From Pseudocitrobacter corydidari (GTDB lineage Bacteria; Pseudomonadota; Gammaproteobacteria; Enterobacterales; Enterobacteriaceae): a stretch of 64,000 bases of DNA. The notes beneath the pieces were generated by a model. That model was not told the origin of the DNA and did not search any database. It worked only from the letters and a program-made list of their open reading frames with translations. Shown in pieces: positions 55,489 through 64,000 of this stretch (positions are counted from its first letter, which is position 1; each line of letters begins with the position of its first letter). Location of the stretch: contig NZ_CP087880.1 in assembly GCF_021172065.1 (NCBI RefSeq), forward strand, positions 3,882,583 to 3,946,582. Direction: 5' to 3'. The position numbers and the translations under genes are program-made.

Positions 55489-56343
55489 ATGGCTGTGTCG
55501 GGTCACTTAGTTCTGCGAAAAGAGGAATTCTTTGCCCGCCCCGGGCAGGCGGTGGCGGTCGCCGATCGTTATCCGCAAAATGTCTTTGCGGAGCACACCC
55601 ATGAATTTTGCGAGCTGGTGCTGGTCTGGCGCGGAAACGGCCTGCATATGCTCAACGATCGGCCTTATCGCATCACTCGGGGCGATCTCTTCTACATTCG
55701 CGCGGAAGATAAACACTCCTACGCCTCGGTTAACGATCTGGTTTTACAGAATATTATCTACTGCCCAGAGCGGCTGAAGCTTAATCTGGACTGGCAAAAC
55801 TACCTGCCCGGCCTGAACGGCAGCGCCTGGACGCCGCACTGGCGCATTGGCAGCAACGGAATGACCCAGACGCGGCAAATCATCACCCAACTGGAACATG
55901 AAAGCCGCAAAGATGAACCGCTGGCGAATGAAATGGCCGAGTTGCTCTTCGCCCAACTGGTGGTCTCTTTCAAACGCTACCGTTACGCCACCGATAATCT
56001 GGAAGCGACGCAAAGCGAAGCGTTGCTCGACCGATTGCTGAGCGCCCTCGCCGGAAGCCTGAACCGCCCTTTCTCACTCGATCTGTTTTGTTCACAGGAA
56101 GGTTGCAGCGAACGCGCGCTGCGTCAGCAGTTTCGCCAACAGACGGGCATGACGGTAAATCACTATCTGCGCCAGCTGCGCATCTGCCACGCGCAGTATT
56201 TGTTGCAGCATACAGATTTGATGATCGGAGAGGTGGCGATGCAGTGCGGTTTTGAGGACAGTAACTACTTTTCGGTGGTGTTTAACCGCGAAGTGGGGAT
56301 GACGCCAGGTCAGTGGCGTCATCGTAGCGGAGTGGTTGCCTGA
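55489..56343 (+). CDS. rhaR: HTH-type activator RhaR
   Basis: 284-residue AraC-family activator of rhaSR. Cupin-like sensor domain (AEHTHEFCELVLVWRGNGLH) and C-terminal double HTH (CSERALRQQFRQQTGMTVN, QCGFEDSNYFSVVFNRE). It matches E. coli RhaR from about residue 10 onward. The stop codon abuts that of the convergent rhaT with no spacer. Confidence 0.96.
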   Translation: MAVSGHLVLRKEEFFARPGQAVAVADRYPQNVFAEHTHEFCELVLVWRGNGLHMLNDRPYRITRGDLFYIRAEDKHSYASVNDLVLQNIIYCPERLKLNLDWQNYLPGLNGSAWTPHWRIGSNGMTQTRQIITQLEHESRKDEPLANEMAELLFAQLVVSFKRYRYATDNLEATQSEALLDRLLSALAGSLNRPFSLDLFCSQEGCSERALRQQFRQQTGMTVNHYLRQLRICHAQYLLQHTDLMIGEVAMQCGFEDSNYFSVVFNREVGMTPGQWRHRSGVVA

Positions 56344-57378
56344 TTAGCTGGCCATACCCAGCCCAACAATATTCGCCGCGATGATAATCACCACGCAGCC
56401 GACGCTCAGCACGCCGACCGGACGGCGACCTGCATTGGTCCACTCTTTCAATACCAGCCCAACCAGACCGCCGCACAGCACATAGAAGCTCATGTGCAAC
56501 ATCCAGCTGATGTATTCATACTGTGCCGGAATTTTGGCGTGGCCCCAGGCGTAGAAGAAGAACTGTAAGTACCACATCAGGCCGCCCAGGGCGGAGAGCA
56601 ATACGTTGGTGATGATCAGCGGTTTTGCCAACGAGAAGTCAGCTTTTACCGACAGAGTTTTCACTTTTGCCAGACGAATGAAGCAGAAACCGAGGTTAAT
56701 CAGCGCGCCGCCGCCCATGATGACCACATAGCTTGGCAACGCGACGTAAAGAGGGTCAACGCCCAGCGCAGCCGCCGCTTCGTGCATCGGTTTTGCCGCA
56801 CTCATCGCGAATGACATCCCCGCTGAGAAGATGCCGCACATCACTGCCAGCACCAGCCCTTTCTTGAGGTTAAAGTCTTCCGCTTTAATGCCCATGTTGC
56901 GCTCTTTCAACTGGCCCGCGCGGGTGACGATGCCAACGCCAATCAAGGCTACCAGCACGCCCAGCAGCGTCATGCGGCCGCCTTTGGTGTTGATCAGCAC
57001 ATCAAAGTTACCGTTCAGAATCGGCGTCATCAGGGTGCCGACAATCAGCGTAATGCCAATCGCTATCCCGATGCCCATCGACATGCCGAGATAGCGCATC
57101 GTCAGGCCATAGTTGATATTGCCGATGCCCCACATCGCGCCGAAGAGAAAGACCGGCATCAGGGTTGAGGCGCTAAAAGAGCCGTAATAGGCCCAGAAAT
57201 CGGGTAACAGCAGGGCGCTGATTGTCCAGGGAAGGATAAGCCACGACACGGTGCCGCCAACGGACCACATCGTCTCCCAGGACCAGTGTTTGACCTTCTT
57301 GAAAGGGGCATAGAAACAGGCTGCACTGGCTGCGCCTATCAAATGCCAGAAAATGCCCATCATAATCGCATTATTCAT
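56344..57378 (-). CDS. rhaT: L-rhamnose/proton symporter
   Basis: 344-residue inner-membrane permease with ten hydrophobic segments, nearly colinear with E. coli RhaT (MNNAIMMGIFWHLIGAASAA, GIGIAIGITLIVGTLMTPI). GAGGAAA lies before ATG 57378; the upstream extension is not supported. RhaS and CRP are the expected activators. Confidence 0.98.
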   Translation of the reverse strand: MNNAIMMGIFWHLIGAASAACFYAPFKKVKHWSWETMWSVGGTVSWLILPWTISALLLPDFWAYYGSFSASTLMPVFLFGAMWGIGNINYGLTMRYLGMSMGIGIAIGITLIVGTLMTPILNGNFDVLINTKGGRMTLLGVLVALIGVGIVTRAGQLKERNMGIKAEDFNLKKGLVLAVMCGIFSAGMSFAMSAAKPMHEAAAALGVDPLYVALPSYVVIMGGGALINLGFCFIRLAKVKTLSVKADFSLAKPLIITNVLLSALGGLMWYLQFFFYAWGHAKIPAQYEYISWMLHMSFYVLCGGLVGLVLKEWTNAGRRPVGVLSVGCVVIIIAANIVGLGMAS

Positions 57379-57748
57379 TATTGTTTCCTCAACGGGTTGT
57401 TGTTGGTTCAGGCTTCCTGCCAACCCGTTGAGCTTAAAAAGTATGCGATTTAATAACCTTCCGGTAATTGCCACAGAGATTCAAAAAATGACCATCAGAG
57501 CAATGTCCTAGTGAGTGGCTTCACACTTTTACATTCTGTGTAAAAAGCGAGGCGGTTGTGCCTTTTTCATTGATAGGCAACGTGTTTATGACCTGTAAGT
57601 CCCGTAAAATCAGCCACATAACAAAAAGTTATAACCTTATAAAAACTACGGCATTGATAATCATTTTCAATATCATTTAATTAACTATAATGAACCAACT
57701 GCTTACGCGGCGTTAACACTTTGCCGCCCGACAATAATGGAGAAGATT
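57379..57748. promoter_or_regulatory. rhaT/sodA divergent control region
   Basis: AGTGA-GTGGCT-TCACA at 57510-57525 is a CRP-like site (9 of 10) suited to rhaT. GATAATCATTTTCAATATC at 57656-57674 is a Fur box, and TATAAT at 57686-57691 is the sodA -10. The Fur box and -10 are laid out as in the E. coli sodA promoter. No gene was seen in these 370 nt. Confidence 0.8.
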
Positions 57749-58369
57749 ATGAGCTATACCCTGCCATCACTGCCTTATGCATACGATGCCCTGGAACCGC
57801 ACTTCGATAAGCAGACGATGGAAATCCATCACACTAAACACCACCAGACTTACGTGAATAACGCGAATACCGCGCTGGAAAGCCTGCCGGAGTTCGCTTC
57901 CCTGTCTGCTGAAGAACTGATCACCAAACTGGACCAGATCCCGGCTGAAAAAAGAACGTTCCTGCGCAACAACGCCGGCGGCCACGCTAACCACAGCCTG
58001 TTCTGGAAAGGCCTGAAAAAAGGCACCACCCTGCAGGGTGACCTGAAAGCGGCTATCGAGCGCGATTTCGGTTCCGTTGATAAATTCAAAGAAGAATTCG
58101 AAAAAGCGGCTGCAACCCGTTTCGGTTCAGGTTGGGCATGGCTGGTGCTGAAAGGCGACAAACTGGCTGTGGTTTCTACCGCTAACCAGGATTCCCCGCT
58201 GATGGGTGAAGCTATCTCTGGCGCATCTGGCTTCCCGATTGTGGGCCTGGACGTTTGGGAACACGCTTACTACCTGAAATTCCAGAACCGCCGCCCGGAC
58301 TACATCAAAGAGTTCTGGAACGTGGTGAACTGGGACGAAGCTGCTGCACGTTTCGCGGCTAAAAAATAA
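57749..58369 (+). CDS. sodA: Manganese superoxide dismutase
   Basis: 206-residue cytoplasmic enzyme removing superoxide. Metal ligands His27, His82, Asp168 and His172 fall in HHTKHHQTY, NHSLFWK and DVWEHAYYL. GGAG lies 7 nt before ATG 57749; an in-frame ATG four codons earlier overlaps that site. The Fur box upstream indicates iron-responsive repression. Confidence 0.98.
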   Translation: MSYTLPSLPYAYDALEPHFDKQTMEIHHTKHHQTYVNNANTALESLPEFASLSAEELITKLDQIPAEKRTFLRNNAGGHANHSLFWKGLKKGTTLQGDLKAAIERDFGSVDKFKEEFEKAAATRFGSGWAWLVLKGDKLAVVSTANQDSPLMGEAISGASGFPIVGLDVWEHAYYLKFQNRRPDYIKEFWNVVNWDEAAARFAAKK

Positions 58370-58407
58370 GTTATTTTCCATAGCCTTGCCGTAAGGTGAG
58401 GTACGAA

Positions 58408-58442
58408 AGCCTCCGTAGGATAAGCCAGCGGGGGCTTTTTTT
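58408..58442 (+). terminator. sodA terminator
   Basis: AGCCTCCG/CGGGGGCT stem (one mismatch) followed by a long T run. Confidence 0.85.
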
Positions 58443-58479
58443 TATCTGCAATCCATATAAGAAACGCGATCCCGTAAAA

Positions 58480-58500
58480 AATGAAATATTGTTTTAATTT
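58480..58500 (+). promoter_or_regulatory. KdgR-type operator before kdgT
   Basis: AATGAAATATTGTTTTAATTT closely follows the KdgR box pattern (AATRAAACATTGTTTCATT), about 130 nt before kdgT. It supports repression by KdgR with release by 2-keto-3-deoxygluconate. Confidence 0.75.
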
Positions 58501-58627
58501 GTATGTTGGATCACTTTTATTTGTACGATGAATGTCTAGCATCTCATCATCGAAGACGAGTTTTTCAGGCCGTTTCAGAAAAACCCGCCAGGCAAAAAAT
58601 TAGCGATCCTGGATGAGGATGATGACG

Positions 58628-59611
58628 ATGCAAATTAAACGTGCGATAGAAAAAATTCCGGGCGGCATGATGCTGGTGCCACTGTTTTTAGGAGCGCTTT
58701 GCCACACTTTCTCTCCGGGCGCAGGTAAATATTTTGGCTCATTCACCAATGGGATGATCACCGGAACGGTACCCATACTGGCGGTATGGTTTTTCTGTAT
58801 GGGCGCATCCATCAAACTTAGCGCGACCGGAACGGTGCTGCGTAAATCGGGTACGCTGGTCATCACCAAAATTCTGGTCGCCTGGGTTGTCGCTGCGGTG
58901 ACCTCTCGCTTGCTGCCTGTTCACGGCGTTGAAGTGGGATTCTTTGCCGGGTTATCAACGCTGGCTCTGGTCGCCTCGATGGATATGACCAACGGCGGGC
59001 TTTACGCGTCTATCATGCAGCAGTACGGCACCAAAGAGGAATCGGGCGCGTTTGTATTGATGTCGCTGGAGTCCGGCCCGCTGATGACGATGATTATTCT
59101 CGGCACGGCGGGGATCGCCTCGTTTGAACCGCATGTGTTTGTTGGCGCGGTATTGCCGTTCCTGATTGGTTTTGCGCTCGGTAATCTTGACCCTGAGCTG
59201 CGCGATTTCTTTACCAAAGCGGTGCAGACGCTGATTCCCTTCTTCGCTTTTGCGCTGGGTAATACCATCGATTTAAGCGTTATTGCGCAGACGGGCTTAC
59301 TGGGGATTCTGCTGGGCGTGGCGGTGATTATTATCACCGGTATCCCACTGATGCTGGCGGATAAATTCATCGGCGGTGGTGACGGTACAGCGGGTATTGC
59401 CGCGTCCAGTTCAGCGGGCGCAGCCGTCGCTACGCCGGTGTTGATTGCGGAGATGGTACCGGCGTTTAAACCGATGGCGCCAGCCGCCACATCGCTGGTC
59501 GCAACGTCGGTAATTGTGACCTCGATTCTGGTGCCGATTGTTACCTCCATCTGGTCTCGCTATGCGAAAGCGGAAAGAGTGCAGATGGACTTACGTCACC
59601 GCGTGAAATAG
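58628..59611 (+). CDS. kdgT: 2-keto-3-deoxygluconate permease
   Basis: 327-residue inner-membrane proton symporter for 2-keto-3-deoxygluconate, with about ten hydrophobic segments and the family motifs GGLYASIMQQYGTKEE and GTAGIAASSSAGAAVATP. GAGGAT lies 7 nt before ATG 58628, giving the E. coli length. It links to pectin and hexuronate breakdown products. Confidence 0.97.
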   Translation: MQIKRAIEKIPGGMMLVPLFLGALCHTFSPGAGKYFGSFTNGMITGTVPILAVWFFCMGASIKLSATGTVLRKSGTLVITKILVAWVVAAVTSRLLPVHGVEVGFFAGLSTLALVASMDMTNGGLYASIMQQYGTKEESGAFVLMSLESGPLMTMIILGTAGIASFEPHVFVGAVLPFLIGFALGNLDPELRDFFTKAVQTLIPFFAFALGNTIDLSVIAQTGLLGILLGVAVIIITGIPLMLADKFIGGGDGTAGIAASSSAGAAVATPVLIAEMVPAFKPMAPAATSLVATSVIVTSILVPIVTSIWSRYAKAERVQMDLRHRVK

Positions 59612-59624
59612 CTTTTGCGCGGAG

Positions 59625-59651
59625 AAACCGGCCTTCATGGCCGGTTTTTTA
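59625..59651 (+). terminator. kdgT terminator
   Basis: AAACCGGCC-TTCAT-GGCCGGTTT followed by TTTAAT. Confidence 0.93.
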
Positions 59652-59728
59652 ATAGCAAAAAAAGATTGAATTTCCCCCTGCAACCAGCGAGCCTTTAGGC
59701 AGTGATTTCCGTGTAACAGGGTGACGAA

Positions 59729-60403
59729 ATGCATTATCCGGTTGAGGTTTTTATTGGCACCATCCGCGACTACGACGGTAGCCGCCCGAGTGCGATTGCT
59801 AAGGTGCAGGTAGACGGCGAGCTGACGCTGACCGAACTGGGGCTGGCGGGTGATGAGCAGGCAGAGAAAAAAATTCACGGTGGGCCGGATCGTGCGCTGT
59901 GCCACTATCCTCGCGAGCATTACGCCGAGTGGATGCGCGAATTTCCCGATCAGGCCGATCTCTTCTATGCGCCCGCGTTTGGCGAAAATCTTTCAACGCA
60001 CGGTTTGACGGAAAAAGAGGCTTTTATCGGCGATATCTTCCGCTGGGGCGAGGCGTTGATTCAAATCAGCCAGCCGCGTTCACCGTGCTTTAAGCTGAAC
60101 TACCATTTTGGCATTGCCGATATCTCTTCGCAGATGCAAAGCCGTGGCAAAGTGGGCTGGTTGTATCGCGTGGTCGCGCCGGGGCAGGTGTCGAGCGATG
60201 CGCCGCTGGAGCTGGTTTCACGGCTAAGTGATGTTTCCGTGCATGAAGCGGCAGCGATTGCGTGGCATATGCCGTTTGATGAAGAGCAGTATCATCGGTT
60301 GATGTCGGCTGCGGGGCTGTCAGTAAGCTGGACAAGAACGATGCAGAAGCGGGTACTTAGCGGCAAGATAGAGGATAATTCGCGGAGATTGTGGGGGAAG
60401 TAA
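59729..60403 (+). CDS. yiiM: MOSC-domain protein YiiM
   Basis: 224-residue protein with a MOSC (Mo cofactor sulfurase C-terminal) domain about 20-165 and the probable cofactor Cys in RSPCFKLNYHFG. E. coli YiiM, with YcbX, detoxifies N-hydroxylated bases such as 6-N-hydroxylaminopurine and needs molybdopterin. The ribosome-binding site is weak (GGGTGACGAA). It is monocistronic and followed by REP units. Confidence 0.95.
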   Translation: MHYPVEVFIGTIRDYDGSRPSAIAKVQVDGELTLTELGLAGDEQAEKKIHGGPDRALCHYPREHYAEWMREFPDQADLFYAPAFGENLSTHGLTEKEAFIGDIFRWGEALIQISQPRSPCFKLNYHFGIADISSQMQSRGKVGWLYRVVAPGQVSSDAPLELVSRLSDVSVHEAAAIAWHMPFDEEQYHRLMSAAGLSVSWTRTMQKRVLSGKIEDNSRRLWGK

Positions 60404-60411
60404 TTTAAAAC

Positions 60412-60487
60412 TACGCCGGATGGCGCTGCGCTTATCCGGCCTACACGCATCTGTAGGCCCGGTAAGCGAAGCGCCACCGGGCGTGGC
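60412..60487. repeat. REP pair between convergent yiiM and cpxA
   Basis: Inverted REP units GCCGGATGGCGCTGCGCTTATCCGGC and GCCCGGTAAGCGAAGCGCCACCGGGC fill the gap. Confidence 0.9.
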
Positions 60488-60492
60488 GCCGA

Positions 60493-61866
60493 TTAGGTCC
60501 GCTTATACAATGGCAACCAAATCGTTAACCGCAACCCGCCGAGCGGGCTGTCATCAGCCTTAACCCAGCCGCGATGCTGCTGAATAGCGGCTTCAACAAT
60601 CGCCAGGCCAAGCCCGGTGCCGCCGGATTCACGGTCGCGTGCTTCATCGGTGCGATAGAACGGACGGAAGATTTGCTCTCTGTCCTCCGGGCTGACACCC
60701 GGGCCATCATCGTCAACATTCACGGTGACGCCGTCTTTATCAACCGAAAATGCCACGGCGATTTTGGTATGCGAATAACGCAGGGCATTGCGGACGATGT
60801 TTTCCAGCGCGCTTTCCAGCGCATTCGGGTTACCGTACAGCGGCCATGGCCCTGGCGGATAATCGATGCTGAAAGATTTACCCATCTGCTCGGCTTCAAA
60901 TGCGGCGTTGTCCAGCACTTCGCCCCACAGTTGGTTGGCCTTCATCGTCTCGCTGACCAGCGCGTTATTTGCCTGATTACGCGACATCACCAGCAGATCG
61001 TTGATCATGCTGTCCAGACGCTGCGCTTCGGTTTCAATACGCTCCAGCTCTTTGCTCTCTCCGCTGCGGCGGCGCAATAATGCGGTACCCAGTTGCAAAC
61101 GCGTTAACGGCGTGCGCAACTCGTGAGAGATATCAGAAAGCAGACGTTGCTGCGCCGTCATCATGCGTTCCAGCGCCGTCACCATCTGGTTAAAGCTGGC
61201 GCCTGCGGCTAAAAACTCCTGCGGGCCGGCCTCCAGTTCAGGATGCTGACGCAGGTTCCCCTGGGCGACTTCATCGGCGGCGTTTTTCAGCTTACGCGCC
61301 GGTTTTGCCAGGCTCCACGCCAGCCATAACAGCAGCGGCGAGCTGACTAACATCGTCACGATAAGCAGCAATAACGGGCGGTCAAACAGCAGGTTGATAA
61401 AATCGGACTGCGAGCTGCTGGCAGGTCGAATCAGGTATAACTGGTAGTTATCTTCCCCATCGCGGATGGAGAACGGGCCAACCAGCTCAACGCGGCCATA
61501 TTTTTTCTTTTGCGGGTGATCTGAGTTATCTGATTGCCCGATAAAGTTGCGAATGATCTGCATTTCGCTGCGTTCTGCGCCAATCACGCGGCCTTCGCTG
61601 GTCACCAGCAGAAGGCGCTGGCCGGGCGGCGCCCACTTATCAATGGCACGGAACAGACGACGCCACCACATCAAATCGTTCGGTGGGTCGGCCGCCAGCT
61701 CTTCTTCAACGTGCTGCTCAATCATCATGCCCTGGCGCTGTTCGCTGTCCAGCAGCTCGGTCATCTGACGAGAATCGAGCTTCGGTAGCATCAGAACCAG
61801 CATCAGCACCAGCGCCAGCGTTAACCAGAAAATGGCGAAGATGCGTGCGGTCAAACTTCCTATCAT
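60493..61866 (-). CDS. cpxA: Envelope stress sensor kinase CpxA
   Basis: 457-residue inner-membrane histidine kinase/phosphatase. Two membrane segments (about 8-28 and 165-185) flank a periplasmic sensor domain; then HAMP, H-box SDISHELRTPLTRL (phospho-His near 248), and HATPase boxes ENIVRNALRYS, VDDDGPGV and ESGGTGLGLAI. The length equals E. coli CpxA. It overlaps cpxR by 4 nt. Confidence 0.98.
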   Translation of the reverse strand: MIGSLTARIFAIFWLTLALVLMLVLMLPKLDSRQMTELLDSEQRQGMMIEQHVEEELAADPPNDLMWWRRLFRAIDKWAPPGQRLLLVTSEGRVIGAERSEMQIIRNFIGQSDNSDHPQKKKYGRVELVGPFSIRDGEDNYQLYLIRPASSSQSDFINLLFDRPLLLLIVTMLVSSPLLLWLAWSLAKPARKLKNAADEVAQGNLRQHPELEAGPQEFLAAGASFNQMVTALERMMTAQQRLLSDISHELRTPLTRLQLGTALLRRRSGESKELERIETEAQRLDSMINDLLVMSRNQANNALVSETMKANQLWGEVLDNAAFEAEQMGKSFSIDYPPGPWPLYGNPNALESALENIVRNALRYSHTKIAVAFSVDKDGVTVNVDDDGPGVSPEDREQIFRPFYRTDEARDRESGGTGLGLAIVEAAIQQHRGWVKADDSPLGGLRLTIWLPLYKRT

Positions 61867-62561
61867 GAAGCCGACACCATCAGATAACCGCGACCACGCA
61901 GGGTTTTAAACCACGGATGCCCATCTTTACGTTCCGGCAGTTTGCGGCGCAGGTTAGAGATGTGCATGTCGATAGCGCGGTCGAACGGGGTCAAGCGCTT
62001 GCCCAGCACTTCCTGGCTCAGATGTTCACGAGAAACTACCTGGCCGAGATGCTGTGCCAGCAGATAAAGCAGGGTGAATTCAGTGCCGGTCAGTTCAAGG
62101 ACCTGCCCATCAAAGCTGGCTTCCTGACGGCCCGGGTTCAGGCTCAGGGAATCAACTTCAACGGTTGGGGAACCGACGTCGCTGTTTTGCTGCTGTTCGC
62201 TCCAGTGGGAACGACGCAGAATCGCACGTATACGCGCAACCAGCTCGCGATCGTTAAACGGCTTAGGCAAGTAGTCATCTGCGCCCAGTTCAAGGCCCAG
62301 AACGCGATCCAGCTCGCTTCCGCGCGCGGTAAGCATAATAACGGGGGTCTGGTGTGTCTGACGAAGCTCTTTAAGCGTGTCGATACCGTTTTTCTTCGGC
62401 ATCATCACATCGAGCAAAAGCAGGTCGATGCTGTCGTCCAGAAGTGCCAGCGCCTGTTCACCGTCATGGGCTACCAGAACGTTGAACCCTTCCATGTCGA
62501 GCAACTCCTTTAACAAGGAAGTGAGCTCGCGGTCATCATCAACTAATAAAATTTTATTCAT
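61863..62561 (-). CDS. cpxR: Envelope stress response regulator CpxR
   Basis: 232-residue OmpR-family regulator: receiver with Asp51 (LLLLDVMMP), Lys in YLPKPF, and a C-terminal winged helix (FTLLYLLAQHLGQVVSREHL, VDMHISNLRRKL-like). It controls cpxP, dsbA and other envelope factors. It is the first gene of cpxRA and divergent from cpxP. Confidence 0.98.
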   Translation of the reverse strand: MNKILLVDDDRELTSLLKELLDMEGFNVLVAHDGEQALALLDDSIDLLLLDVMMPKKNGIDTLKELRQTHQTPVIMLTARGSELDRVLGLELGADDYLPKPFNDRELVARIRAILRRSHWSEQQQNSDVGSPTVEVDSLSLNPGRQEASFDGQVLELTGTEFTLLYLLAQHLGQVVSREHLSQEVLGKRLTPFDRAIDMHISNLRRKLPERKDGHPWFKTLRGRGYLMVSAS

Positions 62562-62616
62562 ATTTTAAATACCTCCGAGGCAGAAATTACGTCATCAAGG
62601 CCCGCTAATCCATGAC

Positions 62617-62631
62617 TTTACGTTGTTTTAC
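62617..62631. promoter_or_regulatory. CpxR box between cpxR and cpxP
   Basis: Minus-strand GTAAA-ACAAC-GTAAA is a perfect CpxR consensus. A further GTAAA half-site lies at about 62661. It supports autoactivation of cpxRA and activation of cpxP. Confidence 0.9.
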
Positions 62632-62711
62632 ACCCCCTGACGCATGTTTGCAGCCTGAATCGTAAACTGTCTCTCGTTGAATCGCGACACAAAAGTTTTT
62701 GGGAGCAAGTG

Positions 62712-63209
62712 ATGCGCAATGTTATCGCTGCCGTCATGGCCTCAACACTGGCGCTAAGTGCTTATAGCCAGGCAGCTGAAGTCGTCACCAGCGTTAACTG
62801 GCACCCCGCTGAGGGTAGCACGCAGCGTAGCAGTCAGGGTCATATGTTTGACGGCATAAGTTTAACCGAACATCAACGTCAGCAGATGCGAGATCTGATG
62901 CAACGTGCCCGGCATGACCAGCCACCCGTTAATGTTAGCGAAGTCGAGACGATGCATCGTCTCATCACAGCAGAAAAATTTGATGAAGCCGCTGTACGCG
63001 CTCAGGCAGAAAAAATGGCGCAGGAGCAGGTTGCACGCCAGGTAGAAATGGCGAAAGTGCGCAACCAGATGTATCGCCTGCTAACGCCAGAGCAGCAAGC
63101 GGCTTTAAATGAGAAACACCAGCAACGTATGGATCAGTTGCGTGAGGTTGCCGGGATGCAGAAAAACCCAACGACAATGTTATTTAGTAGTACCCGTAGC
63201 AACCAGTAA
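62712..63209 (+). CDS. cpxP: Periplasmic Cpx inhibitor and chaperone CpxP
   Basis: 165-residue precursor with a signal peptide (about 20 residues, ending SQAAE). The mature part is an all-helical dimer with two LTxxQ-type motifs (LTEHQRQQM and LTPEQQAAL). It damps CpxA and presents misfolded pilins to DegP. ATG 62712 has GGGAG 6 nt upstream; the GTG one codon earlier is less likely. Confidence 0.97.
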   Translation: MRNVIAAVMASTLALSAYSQAAEVVTSVNWHPAEGSTQRSSQGHMFDGISLTEHQRQQMRDLMQRARHDQPPVNVSEVETMHRLITAEKFDEAAVRAQAEKMAQEQVARQVEMAKVRNQMYRLLTPEQQAALNEKHQQRMDQLREVAGMQKNPTTMLFSSTRSNQ

Positions 63210-63220
63210 CAAACCCTGTT

Positions 63221-63278
63221 TTTCCTTGCCATAGACACCATCCCTGTCTTCCCCCACATGATGTGGGGGTTTTTTTTT
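63221..63278 (+). ncRNA. cpxQ: CpxQ small RNA (cpxP 3'UTR)
   Basis: The cpxP 3'UTR TTTTCCTTGCCATAGACACC... ending in the terminator CCCCCACATGATGTGGGGG plus T run matches CpxQ, which RNase E releases from cpxP mRNA and which represses envelope protein mRNAs with Hfq. The 5' end is by analogy with E. coli and Salmonella. Confidence 0.88.
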
Positions 63279-63337
63279 GCCCAAATTTTGCCACCGCCTC
63301 CGCTATACTAGCCGCAGAATGAATGGCAGGAGCGTTT

Positions 63338-64000
63338 ATGAATCAATCATATGGCCAGCTCATCAGCCGCGCAGCGCTTGCCGCGACGGTGATGGCCTCT
63401 GTGTTACTTTTGATTAAAATTTTTGCATGGTGGTACACCGGTTCCGTCAGTATTCTGGCGGCGTTGGTGGATTCCCTGGTGGATATCGCGGCGTCGTTGA
63501 CTAACCTGTGGGTGGTGCGTTATTCGCTGCAACCCGCTGATGATGAACACACTTTCGGCCACGGCAAAGCTGAATCTCTGGCGGCGCTGGCGCAGAGCAT
63601 GTTTATCTCCGGTTCGGCGCTGTTCCTGTTTTTAACAGGCATTCAGCACCTGGCACAGCCGCAGGTGATGAATAAACCGGGTATTGGCGTCATTGTCACC
63701 CTCATTGCGTTGGTGAGTACGTTAGTGCTGGTTTCGTTCCAGCGTTGGGTGGTGCGGAGAACGCAAAGTCAGGCGGTAAGGGCGGATATGCTTCATTATC
63801 AGTCTGATGTTATGATGAACGGTGCAATTTTGGTCGCGCTGGGGCTCTCCTGGTACGGCTGGCATCGCGCAGATGCGCTGTTTGCTTTAGGAATTGGCAT
63901 CTATATTTTATATAGCGCATTACGTATGGGTTATGAGGCGGTTCAGTCTTTGTTGGATCGCGCATTACCCGACGGAGAACGTCAGGAAATTATCGACATC
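63338..64000 (+). CDS. fieF: Ferrous-iron/zinc efflux protein FieF (partial, cut by window end)
   Basis: The first 221 codons of a cation diffusion facilitator (E. coli FieF has 300), open to the window edge. Six membrane helices are present. The transport-site residues Asp45 and Asp49 (VDSLVD) and His153/Asp157 (HYQSD) are intact; the cytoplasmic domain is only begun. AGGAG lies 5 nt before the ATG. It exports Zn2+/Fe2+ against protons. Confidence 0.97.
   Translation, partial: MNQSYGQLISRAALAATVMASVLLLIKIFAWWYTGSVSILAALVDSLVDIAASLTNLWVVRYSLQPADDEHTFGHGKAESLAALAQSMFISGSALFLFLTGIQHLAQPQVMNKPGIGVIVTLIALVSTLVLVSFQRWVVRRTQSQAVRADMLHYQSDVMMNGAILVALGLSWYGWHRADALFALGIGIYILYSALRMGYEAVQSLLDRALPDGERQEIIDI

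Noticed and set aside
3461..60487. Repeated 30-35 bp palindromes as a possible CRISPR array
   Set aside because: The repeats are scattered, in inverted pairs, and match REP/BIME units; there are no regular spacers or cas genes.

Overview
This window is chromosomal DNA from a member of the Enterobacteriaceae. Gene content, gene order and protein sequences closely match the rrnA-polA-glnA-rha-cpx segment of Escherichia coli K-12, but with several accessory differences. Those differences (tandem yihF-like genes, a lactaldehyde reductase inside the rha operon, no sulfoquinovose cluster, no frv operon) point to a relative such as Enterobacter, Leclercia or Lelliottia. The genus is an inference. 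No prophage, insertion sequence or CRISPR array was seen.

Layout. Positions 1-3450 hold the end of an rRNA operon (16S-23S spacer tail, 23S, 5S, twin terminators). Next come mobB/mobA (molybdenum cofactor), yihD, srkA and dsbA (envelope stress and disulfide formation), two DUF945 genes, yihG, polA, Spot 42 RNA, engB, CsrC RNA, yihI (followed by an apparently unannotated membrane microprotein frame), hemN, and the nitrogen regulon glnA-glnL-glnG with its NtrC and sigma-54 sites. From 22.1 to 30.2 kb lie typA, yihL-yihM-yihN, yihX-yihY-dtd-yiiD.

A variable block at 30.2-33.7 kb holds three different type II toxin-antitoxin modules, an HSL-type esterase and a cysteine-rich small protein. It is followed by the formate dehydrogenase-O operon fdoG(Sec)-fdoH-fdoI-fdhE with divergent fdhD. 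A second variable block at 40.6-48.9 kb has the yiiG lipoprotein, a small DUF1471 protein, azlCD with a divergent XRE-cupin regulator, and a beta-glucoside type set: a porin, a GntR regulator, a lone PTS EIIC and a GH4 phospho-glucosidase.

The right end carries the rhamnose regulon (rhaBAD, a FucO-like reductase and rhaM in one operon; rhaSR divergent; rhaT), sodA, kdgT, yiiM, the Cpx system (cpxR-cpxA, divergent cpxP with the CpxQ 3'UTR RNA) and the first 221 codons of fieF, cut by the window edge.

Functional threads: carbon control (Spot 42, CsrC, several CRP-like sites, rha, kdgT), nitrogen control (glnALG), envelope quality control (dsbA, srkA, cpxRAP/CpxQ) and respiratory formate oxidation with its Mo cofactor and selenium requirements (mobAB, fdhD, fdhE, fdoGHI). 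Gene starts were chosen from ribosome-binding sites and from remembered homologue lengths, and no database search was possible.
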